Source of the DNA: Varroa destructor
Lineage: Eukaryota > Arthropoda > Arachnida > Mesostigmata > Varroidae
DNA length: 64,000 nt
Direction: 5' to 3'
Assembly: GCF_002443255.2 (NCBI RefSeq)
Contig: NW_019211456.1
Span: 47,242,486 to 47,306,485 of the forward strand
Part shown: piece after piece, positions 11,678 through 24,855 of the stretch
Numbering within the stretch: the stretch's first letter is position 1
How the letters are laid out: each line of letters begins with the position of its first letter
Made by a program: the position numbers and the translations under genes
Notes under the pieces: model-generated
Seen by the model: only the letters and a program-made list of their open reading frames with translations
Databases searched by the model: none
Told to the model about the DNA's origin: nothing

Positions 11678-14255
11678 CTAAAATATATTAAAGCATTTAG
11701 TTTAACTGAAACTTTAGCAAAGATTCTTCGGTTTTTGAAGCTCCACCAAATTTTTGCGAGGCCAAAAGTGTGTAAAGCGCGTCATTTGAGGACTTCAAAT
11801 GCAAGTACCTCGTTTGAGACCTTATGAACCCAGCAGTAGGCCTGCAAGCTGAAATGCGCATATTGCTGTAGTTCGCTAAATGAAAAACGCTAGAGTCTAT
11901 GTCTAGGTTGAATAATATGAAAACTCTTACCGAAGGTTGTAGAAGGGACTGGTCAACCCGGAGTTGGGCCGTTTCGGAGGTGGGTGGCATCCTGGCGTCT
12001 GGGCTGTTCTTATTTATTATTACAAGCTTATTTGAATATAACTTTGGTCATATAGTTAGCTGATTTTCAAATGTCGATTAGGGCTCCTTGGGCAACCTGC
12101 AGTGAGTAAAATTAATTAAAAAACCGTTAGCAGTATGTAGCCTCTAAGTTAACAATTTTAAATAAACTCTTATACCGTTAAGGGACAACTTAATGTGTAT
12201 TTAGTATGACCATATCTGAAGGTCGGAGCTTTTGAAGTGCCTTTATAATAGTCAATGGATACGTGGACTTTGATGTTTTATGGTGCTGATTCCAAAGCTC
12301 ATCGTATGACTGTTACCGAAACGGTATCAGTAATTTGAGCCTTACATTCAAAGCGATTGAACTTGATCCAAGAAGTCTTTGGCGTAAGATTTCAGTTATT
12401 TAAGAAAATCCAAGACCATAATGCAATTCAGCCTAAAATAGTTTGCGATAGTGCTTTGAAAACTGCTTCAATTGGGTTCAACTTCACGAACTTAAAAAAT
12501 CCATAAGTAAATAAACATAATCAAAAATGAGCGGCCTCTATGTACATTACTCAAGTGGAACAATTTCAAACTGGAAAATAGTTGTAAGATTTTAATAAAG
12601 GTTCGTCCTGGGTATCAGTCAGACCCCGTTTACACGTGAATCGCAGTCTATAAATCGCAGCAGAGTTTTATGTACTTTGCACACCTGGCCTGTAATGCTT
12701 GCCTTACTATTTTTTATTTATTTTAGTTATCCAAATACAGAAAAGTAACCGTTTGATTTTTAAACACAGATCGTTGTATTGTCCGGATAGCCCTATTATC
12801 TCAGATGGCTGTTCGAACTTATGTAATAACTGCTTACTTTCTGATTTCAACTTATGTTCAATCTCCCATAATAAATACGAGTTATTCTAAATAATTAGTT
12901 GTTTTCTTTAACGTTTGTGGGTGTTAATACAATATTTTAACGTCGTTATCTACCGTTGCCTGCATCAATAATAGGTAGAGCAGTGGACGACGAAAATTTT
13001 TTTTTGGCAGGAATAAAGGGAATCCAGTTACCGCGGCTCATAGTGCACGACACCCATGAAGAATTTCCATTTTCTAAATGTATAATTCATGTTTATTAGA
13101 TTAAAAATGATTATTCATCATTTGTCGCAAAAAGGTTTTTGAAAATCTCGAAGTCATAGTCCGCATTTTTCCAGTCATCAGAGGTCAGTCAGTCAAGCAT
13201 TCTCTTTACAAAATTCTGTTGCAAATTAGAAAATCGTTCAAGAAAAATAGGCATACTGTGTGTGCTATCAAAAAAAAATGGCAACATTTTTTATGCTTTT
13301 TTGAGCCACTAACGTAGGTTCGGTGCATCTCTGCAGGTTGCTGTAGTCAATCTTGGTTCTAACATCATTCTGTTGCTTATATGACCGTAAGTTGGTTTTG
13401 CTAGCACATTAGTAAATGGAAAGGTCGGATAAATGACATTTTCGAAATTACCAACCACAACATCTAACATTGAACTCTTCATGAATGTAACCGGAATTTA
13501 CAAGAACGTCTAAGTTTTTGCACTCATTTAACTTTGTTAATCAGCTTATTAATATATAACGCAATAAAAAGATATGAGGAATTCGGCTAAAATTGGTTGA
13601 AAGTAAGTTGAATGAGCACATTTCATATGAGAATGATTCAAGCCAATGCTGCAAAATGCACAGAACAATATTAATAGTATTGACTCATTAACCAAGAACG
13701 CTCACTAACGGCAACAGCAAACACGACATAATACAGTATAAATTGTAACCTCTATAATTTCCTGCACAACTTGTAAAATTTCAATTATAGAAAATTGAAC
13801 TACTGTTTTGTGCAGAACACACTCTGTTTAGCACGGGCACGCAACGCATAAGACTAGACGCTAACCTAAAATTTATTAAATGACTGAAAATATATACTCA
13901 GCTGTCAGCTGTGTGGTTCGCGCCCTTTGACGGTATGCCGGTCCCATCATTACGGCTGTCACAATCTTCATAAATGTTACTCGACAGCTAAGATGTCCCT
14001 CGTGTCTGCACCTTGAAAATTTACACTTGTTCTATTTGGAGCGTATGCTCAATTCTCCAGAAGACTGTTGCTTTTATTTTCTGTTTAATGAAGCGGCGGC
14101 TACAGAGACTCTTTAGAATTGTCGACTTACTAAAATGCTTAAATAAAGGCCTCTTTTTATAATCTCTCCATCTAAATGCTCGCCATCTAAATGCTAACAT
14201 TGAACTGTGACCATTTTAAAAGTATAATTCCTACTGAAATTCGTCTCCGACGAAG
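11678..14255. other. 5' flank of MAT copy 1 and intergenic DNA
   Basis: AT-rich upstream region of MAT copy 1, with no TATA-initiator pair I would defend and no recognisable coding exon. A minus-strand open stretch (11697-11990) adjoining the start codon looks like chance or 5' UTR. Confidence 0.4.
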
Positions 14256-15075
14256 ATGTCTCATCTGCCGGTGAGCATCATGGCGGAGCTCAGCGATGAG
14301 CAACAGCAGCACGTGGTGCTAAAATGCGCACAGGCCGTTAGCGATCTTTGCTCAACACACGTTGTGCAGGTTCTTAAAAACTGCCCTCACCGCAATCTTT
14401 GCCCGCTCTATGCTAACTGTAGGATGTTCACGTGGCGCTAAGGCAACTATACCAGCTGTCACAAACAATTCATCGATTGGACAGAACGACTATATCAACA
14501 AAATATATATGGTGAGCGTTCGAATCAGCAACATTGAAGCTAACTTACTGTACATGAATTGTAAATAAGACCACAATAGAATATAGAAACAATAATGGCC
14601 TTCGGCGGTACGTACCCTAGACAGCCTATTCCTCCTGATGGCTTTGAACTCCGATTGGCGCTGGTATCGGTTAAAGCGATGGCTTGACGACACGGTCCAT
14701 GTGGTATTGCCCTTCCTATTGGGGCTGTCTCTCACGACTCTCGCCTAACGCATCTCGCCTACCGAGAGTAGAGCGAAACACGGACTCATTGCTGACGCGG
14801 ACCAGCGCGGTTTCTAACAGCGCCCTCTTGTGTGAGCGCCCAAGAGCCACAGTGGGACTACTTAGAAATCAGCAGTGAGTCCCATCGACGCTAATAAGTC
14901 CGACGTACCGGCTTATCGTTTCAAAACTGCCCACATGAATACGAATCAGTTAAGCAGAACAACTATGCATACAGCGGAAAATCTGCGGATTTTCGAATCG
15001 AGAGACGGCTTTGTAGATAGTGCTTCTTTGATTGGATTTAAACTAGCAAGTCCTTTTGCGCATCTAGGTACATAA
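14256..15075 (+). other. GC-richer block with several short open frames, unrecognised
   Basis: Base composition rises here compared with both flanks. Frames open on the plus strand at 14256-14441 (begins MSHLPVSIMAELSDEQQQ), 14595-14684 (begins MAFGGTYPRQPIPPDG), 14684-14878 and 14875-15075. None matches a family I know, and no set of donors and acceptors joins them. It could be a decayed gene, a transposon remnant or a promoter-proximal region. Confidence 0.25.
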
Positions 15076-18000
15076 TTCATGAAAACGCCGTTTTAATTTA
15101 GTGTATTTCTCAAACTTATCATAACCTTACGAGTACTTTCGCTCTGGAAGAGCCTATAGGAGAGAGAGAATGATGCACGGCCATTTGGAGCGCTACGAGA
15201 TGGCTTCATGCCAACACCGTATGTTCATTAGTAAAAGCCACAGGTTAACCGCTTATGGCACCTGACAACAAAGTTTGATTTCCCAGTTTTGATTAATCTC
15301 ACGGTCATTACTTTATTCATTGCCATTCATCTGCCTTATTCTGTGTTGACGTAACGCATTCATAGTATTTGCCATATTTCTCTTGTTTGTATTGGGTCTT
15401 GTTGTCGCTCAGCGCACGGTAGTGATTGGTCTAAACTGATACGCCCTGACCCATATGACCCACAGGATTGTCATTATGTCTCTAAAGAATATTCTACTAT
15501 AAAAATAATGACAATTTGCTTCGTGAAGTTATTTTCATCTTGTTTCGTTGATAACGACCGAGAGCGGACTAGGTGAAATAATACATTTTCAATTCATGTT
15601 TTTGTGATTTCTATTTACGACTTCCTTTGTGAAATAAACATCAACATAAAATATATGCATTATATAATTAACAACGATATAATGAAGTATACAAAAACCA
15701 CTTGCGAAGCACCGTGTAACGCGCCAAACATATGTAGTCCACAGGAGCATGACTATAAAGAACATGTATATACAGGGGACCTTCAAAAGGATATGAGTCA
15801 TGTATGTTTCTGCACAAGCGAATTTTGCTTTTCGCATACTCGATTTTACCTTTTTATGTTTGCGTCTCAAGGCTCATGTTCGTGCCGTTAGGCGTCAGTT
15901 GTTATGAAGCCATCAACGTCGCAATGTCACACATAGGTTGTGCCTAGAAAAATTGGAGTGGTGACCTATTGAGCCAAGCCAAGGACAGCCAATAACCACA
16001 CAAAAACCGCGACTTTGACAGACTGCTATATACAAGCGCAATGAAATATAGATCCAGATACCACTTCAATACAAGTCATTCGATATATCGTATGCACTTT
16101 ACCTCTTGAACTAACTGTGAACATATCAAAAGTCATGGTAACATTCAATTGAATACATCCCAGAAATCGACAGCAGGTAACCACTGGGCTCCCAATATGC
16201 AACCCAGAAAAGCGTAGATCGAACGCGAAGCATGTTTTTCAAGCCATAATTCTAGTGTCTCCAAGTAGTGGTGGTAAACATATGAGAAGTTCTCAAAAAT
16301 CAATTGAAATTGCTCTCAGTCCTCTGTTAAGCTATTACCGCTCTAATATTTAATTAAAAAAAAAAAAGCATAGACCTCATACAAATTGTGTTTATTCATA
16401 TTACTGTCAAGCTATTGAATCTTACGGATTATACCTCCAAACATACAAGGGGATACATGTCAAAACATTTTAAGTATCGGGTTAAGCTGAAATCATGTTG
16501 GTCAACGTGGCTTTGTCATTCTAAAAGTTTCCGCCAACAAGCGGCTTACAGCCCTCGTAATATTTATATGATGATGAGGGGCTCACTTAGGAGACTTAGG
16601 TTACTTACTCAATGTATAGATTTACGTGTGATAAAAAGTAGTAACGTAGAAATACTATGAAACGCTGATTAACTAATTCATTCGTCAGCTATAGAGTGTT
16701 TCTTGGCTACCTCATGTACATTGGGCACTCGGCATTTGTGATGGCCATGTCTTACGCCGTTGCGTTCCCACATTGTTCACTACTAGCTTGCAAGAAAATA
16801 TTTAAGCATTTAACTAACATTCGTCTTCAACAATCTAAAGATAGTCATTTGTCCCAAGGCTGTTTCGGGGCCTTTATTTGGTTCCAATGCTCGAAACTGT
16901 TCACTGCGAAATCACTTCAGATAGAGCGGGCCCTACCGACGGCAGATGGCGCAATTTCGACACCGAAATGTCGCAAAGTGATGGAGAGATACAATCGGTG
17001 AGCATTAAGTGTCGAGAATGAACCTGTTATATGTTAAGAGGAACCTGGGCCGTTATACGAGATCAGTGCCCCAGCAACATATGATAAATCGATTACCATA
17101 TCTTAGCAGAAACATAGCGGCCAACATAAAATGAGAGGCAGTCGTTCTTCGGTTTTTCCCAGAATGCCGAACTCCAACAGCTGCATTAATGTTTTTAATG
17201 TAGTAGTCTCTTTCCAATATAGTGATAAATAAATGTAAGTATTTTAATAGTATTATAAAAACTAATTTGCAACGGAACATTTTCTTCTTTTTGAGCATAA
17301 CGTTCCATTGTGCAGAACTATCTTGCGCTTTGACCGCTTCAAAACTATGATTTCGAAGCGAATCACTATCTGTACACACAATATTAACTCTTAATGCAGA
17401 ATACCCTAAACAGGCTTCTCCCGAGGATTGAACTGCCACCGATGATGTTTAACTAAGGCTTTCTTGACGCCCAGCTCAAAAAGGCCATAAACGTTTCTCA
17501 ACATCTAATTTTTGCGATGTCCGTAGACAAACTGACGCAAAGTTATATCGAAAGGCACAGTAGCAACAGATTGTAATCGAAGGTAATAAAAACTGCTGTG
17601 TTTACGTATACTCGCAGTTTTGTCGGCTTGCAAGGGCCAAGTTTACAACGAGTGCATCTTGAATAATCCCAAAAAATTTCATGAAATCCCATTCACTAGA
17701 ACGCGAAGTACGACACAGTAGCATCGGTATGCTGAAAGCGCTATACACAGCAATTTGGAGGAATTTTCGGGGGGAGAGGGGGAGGGGGGATATACCTTAG
17801 AAAACTCCGAACTCAACTACTCGATACATGCTCGCCATTGAGACACGCATTCTTAGCTCCTTGGATGCCACCGGTTACGATTATTCCAGCTGATCCCTGA
17901 CAAACACACAGCTCCCAGCTATTATGTACTACTATATCAAATAAAACGTGCGTGGCTTGGTCGAGCATTTTAGAAAGAGGGATCTTTGCACAGTCTCGTT

Positions 18001-18183
18001 TATGAAGAGCTTCTTTCTATGAAGGTTTTAAGCATCTATAAGTTCCTGTGCCATCTGCATGCCGCTCCGAGATATATGCTTCCTTGCTCCACCTATCAGT
18101 CGCCTGACAGACCAGATGTCTTTCTTTCGCGTGCACAGCTATTGTGTTCTCCTAGCTTGTTGAATTTTTGGCGCCCTTTCTAC
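15076..18183. other. Intergenic DNA
   Basis: AT-rich DNA with no supportable gene. Frames at 16388-16660, 16696-17001 (+) and 17053-17439 (-) are within the length expected by chance and show no motif. A purine-rich tract with G runs of 6, 5 and 6 lies at 17769-17789. Confidence 0.4.
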
Positions 18184-18375
18184 CGTTGGCTCCTGTAGAG
18201 ACCAGCCGCATCGAGGCGCCGCCGCCGCCGCCACCACCACCGCCATCAGCGAGACTACGCGTGCCGAAGATTAGCTCTTACATTACGGTTAGTGGTAGTG
18301 GGGGCCGAACTTCGGCGCTAAACCCGAGACTGTCGCTAGCGTAACGGGGTACCAACGACGTTACCTAGGCAGGAG
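18184..18375 (+). promoter_or_regulatory. Candidate 5' untranslated exon with strong splice donor
   Basis: A CpG-rich stretch with a GCC/CCA trinucleotide run (about 18214-18245) ends at GGCAGGAG followed by GTAAGTGAG (GT at 18376), which matches the donor consensus very closely. No long open frame runs through it. The nearest plus-strand gene downstream is MAT copy 2, whose ATG is at 29264 and which has a possible acceptor at about 29231-29232. A remote leader exon for that gene is therefore possible; this is inference only. Confidence 0.35.
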
Positions 18376-19249
18376 GTAAGTGAGTTTATTAGACTTTACA
18401 CTGAATAGTCCGCTCCGTTGCTAAATGGGTTATCAGCTTGGGCTGAGGAGGCTCAGAGTTCTCTCTGGGTCTGACTGACTCATTCCGACCCTGATGAATT
18501 TTCGCTCACTCGGCCAGCCTCGGTCCCGCAGTGAGCCCCATCGTTCTTTTCCTACTGTGAGGCACACTGACGCACATACACAGATCAGTACGCAACTATA
18601 AAGTGAGAGAGAGAGAGTGAGTTACCAGCCTGAGCTGCGCTCTGTGGACTCCAAGCGGCAAGGCTGTTGAGGGCAACGTACAAACTAGTAGCCAATTACA
18701 TGGCTCCGTGTCGAAAAATTGACGTGATGCTGTGAGTAATCACTTAATGGGTATCTCCGACGAAATCAAGTTTTACATCGAAGCTGGTTCAATTCATCTC
18801 CTCAAGTGGAGAAGACACGCGCTAACTGAATATGCTCTAGCGATGCCTGTGTCCGTCGGCGATAGATCAGCTGTTACTGCATAACTGCTGATTGACTGAC
18901 AGTATGATGGTAGGGCAATCTAGTAGTTGGTTTTGCGTCTGAACAAGCGTCATTTGTATATATCTCGAAAAAAATCGTGTATATATATATACATATGTAT
19001 CGTCACGACACTGCGGGTTCGTCGCTCTAGCTTACCCATTTGACAAAACCACATAAAGGTGGAGGAAAAATTGAGAAAAACGTCAAACAAGGACTGATTG
19101 GATGTGATGGAAACAGTGGCCGTTGGGTTTCGCGCGACCTAACTTGTACCCAATGGTCGCCGATCTGTTAGTGCCAAGCCTGACCTTTTAGCATTAATGA
19201 TTCGATTCCGTAACATGGACTCTGTGTGCATTCTCACATTTCTGTAGAT

Positions 19250-20830
19250 TCGTGTATACTACAACATTTGCAAATAACTTCTTATCGGCTATGTCGATAC
19301 ACTCCTGCCAATTGATGAATCAAAATACTCTCTATGAACGTAATAATCGGCCTCGGAATCGTCTTACGTCGACCTGCCAGCTTCGCGAAGAACGCCAGCT
19401 GTGGATAGTAGAGCTATGTGTGAAGTTAAGTAGCGCAGTTTCGCTATTGCTTCCATTGTTTTTTTTTGGTGCATTGTGTCTTTGTAAGTGCCTGATTGTT
19501 TAAGTGTGGATGTATCTGTTCCGTCCAGTTTTTTTCGGACGATAACGAGTTCGAACGACGCTCGATCGGCCGGCTGCGCGTTTAGTACGTTGCCCTCTAC
19601 TTTTTATAGATGCTCAGTTGTTGATGTTGTTCTACTAATGAATGTATTCGTTCATGTTCAATGTGCAGTTTAGCGAACGTATCCGCAATCGCGTCTGTGT
19701 ACATACGGCGCATTCTCTACCGCAGTTGGTGTCACATTGTGCGCGAATTTCTCAGACTTGCCGGGCCCCTATATTACTGTCACTATTTCCGGAAAGTGCT
19801 GATGTCGTATGCGGTACGCCGTGCAAAAGGCAGGTCTCTGAGACGTTCTAGTTTGCCTACCAATGGCGCCACGATGCTCATCTAGTGATTCTAAGTGGCG
19901 AGTATTTGGGTTGTGTTGCTAGCACGTGGGATTGTCGTTTGCCGCTTGTGGCAAACCGTCGTCGCTGCTTGCCACTGCCACAGTGCAGTGTGACGAAAGA
20001 TACTATTTAGCTGATACGTTTGCTTGCCTCAGTACGACGAACCGCTGGCGGCGGCGGCGGCCGCGCAGACTGGTCACGGCGGAGAGTGTGGCTGGAGCAG
20101 CCACTCGAGTCGTCGTTCGAACGTAAGGATAAAAGAAGCTGGCTAAATGAGATACTAACCGCAAGGTTTTAGCCAGGCTATAACAAGTGAAGGGGCTAGC
20201 AAACGAAGGCAGCAACACGAGTCGTTTTGCCGTTGTAACAGGTTCGCCACCGTCTGCCTGCCAAGCAACGAACTAACGAGCGAATGAACAACCGCCCGAC
20301 TGACTCTTCTACTGTACGCCAGACCACATTGAGACGCGGCGCCGACAGCGGGACGGTAGCGGCATCGTTGCCGTACAAACACGGAACGCTACCGCAGAAG
20401 AGCGCAGACCGACCACGGAGAAGGCGAGGAGGCCGCACGAGTGCTGAGGTTGAGAGACAAGAAAAAGTTGATTAGCAGTATAGAATGGCCAATATTGGGG
20501 CAGCGATCGTCGATGAAACAGCCGCCATTGTCCTAGCATCGCGCAGAATAGCACAATCATAGGGGATGGTCTGTACAGTTTATAAAGCTAGTTGGAGATT
20601 GAACATAGAGAATCCGCCGATGATGACGTCGACGACGATGCAACGGTGAAACTGCGGTCGGTTCGCCAGGTTGTCGGCTTGTCAGGATGTCGGTGCGTCG
20701 GCGACGAATATTGGCGTCAGTCGCGCGAACTCAATCTGATCGCTGGGGCCAGCCTGGCTGTCGGCAACGATGACCATGATGAAAGCAGTGAATTAGACTA
20801 TCGTCAAGTAGGAGTAACAAGACTGTAAAA
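19250..20830. promoter_or_regulatory. GC/CpG-rich promoter-like block
   Basis: About 1.6 kb stands out from its AT-rich surroundings, with many CpGs, a GGC run (about 20046-20061) and several overlapping open frames on both strands (for example + 20592-20828, - 20196-20438). Stop-free frames in GC-rich DNA are expected, and none has a recognisable domain. A GTTTGCC...GGCAAAC inverted repeat lies at about 19937-19956. The position between two divergent MAT genes fits a promoter or leader region, but this is not shown. Confidence 0.35.
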
Positions 20831-20831
20831 C

Positions 20832-21586
20832 AAACGAAAAAAAGAACGAAACAGACGCGTGAAAAGTAATAGTAGTAATACTTAAAAAGCTTCGTATTGA
20901 TACTGAAACCACAGACTAGTGATTCGTAATTATTTAACTCCTGTTTAAAAGTCGAAAGCTATTGTATCAGTACTGCGAATGTTCGGTCGCAATTGTGGTT
21001 GTGGCAGCCATCCCATGAGAACGTCGTTCGTCAAAATTTCAAAAAATCTATCAATTTAATCCGGGATGTTTCGATTCGCCTTTAATGGCATGACCTTGCT
21101 ATAACGCTATTTCTGTGAGTTCTAGAGAGAACTCAGAAGAGTTAGGAATAAATAAGCCAAGTACAGTTTCCCCGGCCAGGATTCTGCTAAGTGGATTTCT
21201 TCAAAATGGTTACATTGGTCTTTTGGCTATGGTAGTATAAGCCATTACGACTACCGATATACGGATTACTAGTTATAATTTTATAAAACTCATAATATGT
21301 ACTAAAGTACTGGTCTATCATTAATTTGTATAATCCGGATAACAAAGGTCTAGGCAAGCTGACAAGAAGCTATGCACTAAAATTTGTCACGCGTGCTTCT
21401 GAAAGCCTATTTTGCCGATACTCTTTTCACAAATCAACTTGACCAAATCATCTGATTTTGAACCTTAATTTCGATTTCGTTCTATCTATGAATCTACTTG
21501 TCTTGTTCTATCCTGTGAGATGTCTCCGTGACGTCTCCGTGACAACGCACGTGTTCGCATGATAAACTTCAGGACAAGTGGTGATC
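20832..21586. other. Intergenic DNA
   Basis: No gene, repeat or signal that I can support. Confidence 0.4.
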
Positions 21587-21655
21587 TAGGTTTCGATTCC
21601 GGGCGTAGACATACTTTGTTTGGTGCTGAGCGCTAGCCGTCTGAAATTATGCTTA
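21587..21655 (+). repeat. SINE-like dispersed repeat, copy A
   Basis: Begins with a tRNA B-box-like GGTTTCGATTCC, then GGGCGTAGACAT, GGTGCTGA, AGCC and ends ATGCTTA. The same blocks in the same order and spacing occur at 25406-25471. The B-box suggests a tRNA-derived SINE head, but no A-box is clear. Confidence 0.45.
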
Positions 21656-23439
21656 ATGGTGTAAGTACAAAACGTAAACACGAAAAACATCATGTGAGGC
21701 TAATAAAAGGGTAGAACAAAAGTTACTTGACAGTTTGAGAGTCTTCCTTTCACATCTGTACAATACATAGTCATACAATATGTATATATATGTTTACAAT
21801 GTATATATATGCCAGGATATGTTGCACTGGACCTCCGAATCGACTTTTTCCGTCAGTAAGTGTTCGTACAAAACCTTCGTTATATTCAACCTATTTTAAC
21901 TGGTAGGTTATTTGTCTACATTTGTTCATGCCATTCAGTACCATCAATTGGCGAGTCCTTTTGGTAGCCACTAAGGCAACTTGTTCCGATCTTTCAAAAT
22001 TTTTTTGGGATCGCCCTATTATTTCCAAGCCACTGTTCTTAAATATCGTATTAATCGCTTCACTTCAGAGCGCTGCCTGACGAGCATCTTCAAATGAGTG
22101 AATTTCGTCGGTTACCATCGCAGGTGTCTTCATTGAAATCCAGCCGGGCTATTCGATAGTACTGGTTACATTTATTATCTTATCAGATTGATAAAGATCA
22201 TTTTCGCAACGACATAGAAAAAAAATGCACTATAAATGACTGCGAGTATTGTTTTTTCGCAGGTTTCAATTGTATATTTTGTTTGCGTACCGTTCGAGTA
22301 ACTTCAGTTTTGTCTATCAATTAGTTAGGGCTCTATGACGAGCAAGAGTCTTTCGGGAGACCATTGTGGGAGAACCTTAAAGAACTTTTTTTTACACTTT
22401 TTATACTTTGACTTGTTTTAAATTTGCATTATCGATTAACTAATTAACTTAGTTTAGGTAACATACTACTATAATGATTGCATTAGCGCGCATTTTGACA
22501 AGGACGTTAAGGTCGGACGCTACACAACGTAATAATCCTCAGATCCGTTGAAAACCGCCCTTGAACAATATGGGACTTCGTATTTCTTCGATAGTACCAT
22601 GTATTGTTGTGTTTCTTTTGGTAGCAAGTACTGGACTATTCGCTCATAGGTTTGGCTCTTATTCAGAACAGTGTTTTGCAGTTTTTTTTGGATATTTCCT
22701 GTCGCTATTTTAGGCTTTTCTGTACCCACTTATGTGCCTTAAGCATCCCCATCGAATGTTTAACACTTGATAAAGTGAGACAATTATTTAATCACACATG
22801 TAATGCGGTAGCTAGAACGACTGTAATACTCAGACTAACATCGTCGTTAGACTTCATCAAACCAAAGACAGTCTATTGCCTTTGTTATAGACCACGAGCA
22901 GAATTCTATTACCCTATTAGCCTTCTTTTTCGCTGTATTTGTTATTTCAAGCACGCATATTTGATTCCATACATGCTTCAAATCATAAAATTTAAGTTTG
23001 TTCACGCTGGTCGTTCTTATACTCAACCGACAATTTACTCGTTCTTAGAAACATTTGTCCATTTAACCTTCGTGAGACGTATCATCATTGTAATAAAGCA
23101 GCTTAATATTCTAGCTACATTATTGGCTCAACATAGTTGGCAGCTGAGCTTGCTTACATAGCGACCGTTACTTCCTACTAATTCGATTAAATCTCGTTCG
23201 TGCATTCGTAGGTATTTTCGAATTAGAATGTTTACCTTTTACCATCTTTCTGAACACATATGTACAGGATAAGGCATTTAAATTGGGGCGAACTTTGGCG
23301 GGCTGTTTGTCATAACGGACACGGGTTTATTCGCTACGCTTGCTACCAGAAGCAGTTTTCGCAATTTGAGCAAAGTTTAACTGTTGTCACATCTTTTTTT
23401 ACTCATGTCAGAGTGTCAATGAGAATGAGAACTTTTTTG

Positions 23440-23522
23440 TACTCGAAATCGACAGTCGATGTTATTACCACTGCTCATGCGATTTCTCATGCGAAACCCG
23501 AGGAAGACTTCCATGAGGCAAA
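23440..23522 (+). repeat. Dispersed repeat, copy A
   Basis: TACTCGAAATCGACAGTCGA (23440-23459) and GAAGACTTCCATGAGGCAAA (23503-23522) recur with two mismatches each at 52354-52420, where the interval between them is 16 nt shorter. Probably two relics of one transposable element. Confidence 0.5.
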
Positions 23523-24690
23523 TCGGAAAATCGGAAATAATTGTTTTAAAAAAAGATTTATCAAAAACACTTGAAAGGACATTTTTAATACACTTGGACA
23601 GTATAATATCAATTGCTCATTGAATTGTCGAGTTTAGCTTCAACGGTCAGTTTTGTAACACTTTTTGCATCTTTTTGCGCCTGCATTTGTGTGACCTTCG
23701 AATAGCTATCAAGAAAAATAACAATCACACTTTTTTTATATGACGTAGTTACTTCCACGAGTTTGCGCCTATTAATATCGTTTGACGCACGGATACCTTA
23801 ACTATTTGCGATTGACGGAGCAATATTTTGAAAATGAGTAGTCTGAGACACGACTAGAAGGCCTAACGGCAGTGAATGGTGCTTATATTGAATAAATATG
23901 GTTGCTTAATGGCACTTACAGAATATAAAAAAAAAATCGTTGAATTTCTGTTCGTAAACAGATTCTTAAGAGAATACCAAGAAGGTGTCCGGATTTAGAT
24001 GCCCCATCCTCTTAATGATTCCTAGATTGATTAAATCAAGATGTTACTTGTACTATAACGAAATTAGGTATGTTAAGGTGCCTTGTGCTCGTTATGATAG
24101 CTTGGATCTGTATTTTCACTGTGGTGATCCTAATGTAGGTATTCGATGCGCCTTGTACATAAAAATCGATTTCTTTCGTTTTCGGTACTGTTGTAACATC
24201 AATTATGTCTGCTGTCGACAGCTATGTCTGCTTCGTATAAATCTGCTTCAATACCGGCGATTACAGGTCTAGCAGTACGGCAGCAACGACAAACCTTGAA
24301 CTAAATCCAATCCTTAAATTTTTTAGAATATTTGACTTAGAAAAAGGACATCTAACTAAAATGTTGAATACGTTACTACGGTACAATTCATGCAGTTGTT
24401 GTTGTTAATGTTTATATACAATTACTGTAGTATACAACTTCTAAGCTTGCAGTTTATCAACACATCTACACTAACCTTCAAGCTCAGCCGCCGCCCGATT
24501 AAGCTTGTCTAAGATACCGCTTTTGTAAGTATGTTTCTGTAGAGCTCCTGCATATATAGTTGATAAGATGGCAAATCTATCCCGGTCAGCCGGTTGTCCT
24601 ATCATAAGACGAAATAAGGCATCATCGAGTTCTTTTTGTGTGCAGATTTACTTTTGATCGCACCTAAAACCCTTTTCCAGCCGACGGCCG

Positions 24691-24712
24691 AATGACACGT
24701 GGACGTGTCATT
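24691..24712. repeat. Perfect 10-bp palindrome with 2-bp spacer
   Basis: AATGACACGT, GG, ACGTGTCATT. Both arms are identical in reverse complement. It could be a dimeric transcription-factor site or the tip of a decayed inverted-repeat element. Confidence 0.8.
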
Positions 24713-24810
24713 AGGTAGTCGATTATTTATAATATAAAGACATGTTCGATGCAACTATATATATGCAGATGATACGATGTGATTCAATTATAATCATTAT
24801 ACTGATGCTT

Positions 24811-24855
24811 AGCACAGGCTGTGGCATAATGCCACATTCTGTGCTTTACAGAATG
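24811..24855. repeat. Two overlapping, mutually exclusive hairpins
   Basis: Hairpin 1 (24811-24845) has arms AGCACAG..TGTGGCA and TGCCACA..CTGTGCT around a 3-nt loop. Hairpin 2 (24835-24855) has perfect arms CATTCTGT and ACAGAATG around GCTTT. They share 24835-24845, so only one can form at a time. Confidence 0.75.

Noticed and set aside
14256..14441. MAELSDEQ start resembling calmodulin/troponin C N-termini
   Set aside because: No EF-hand loop follows and no joinable exon was found.
22652..23161. 169-codon open frame, longest outside MAT
   Set aside because: No ATG at its start, no domain, and its length is only marginally beyond chance for this much AT-rich sequence.
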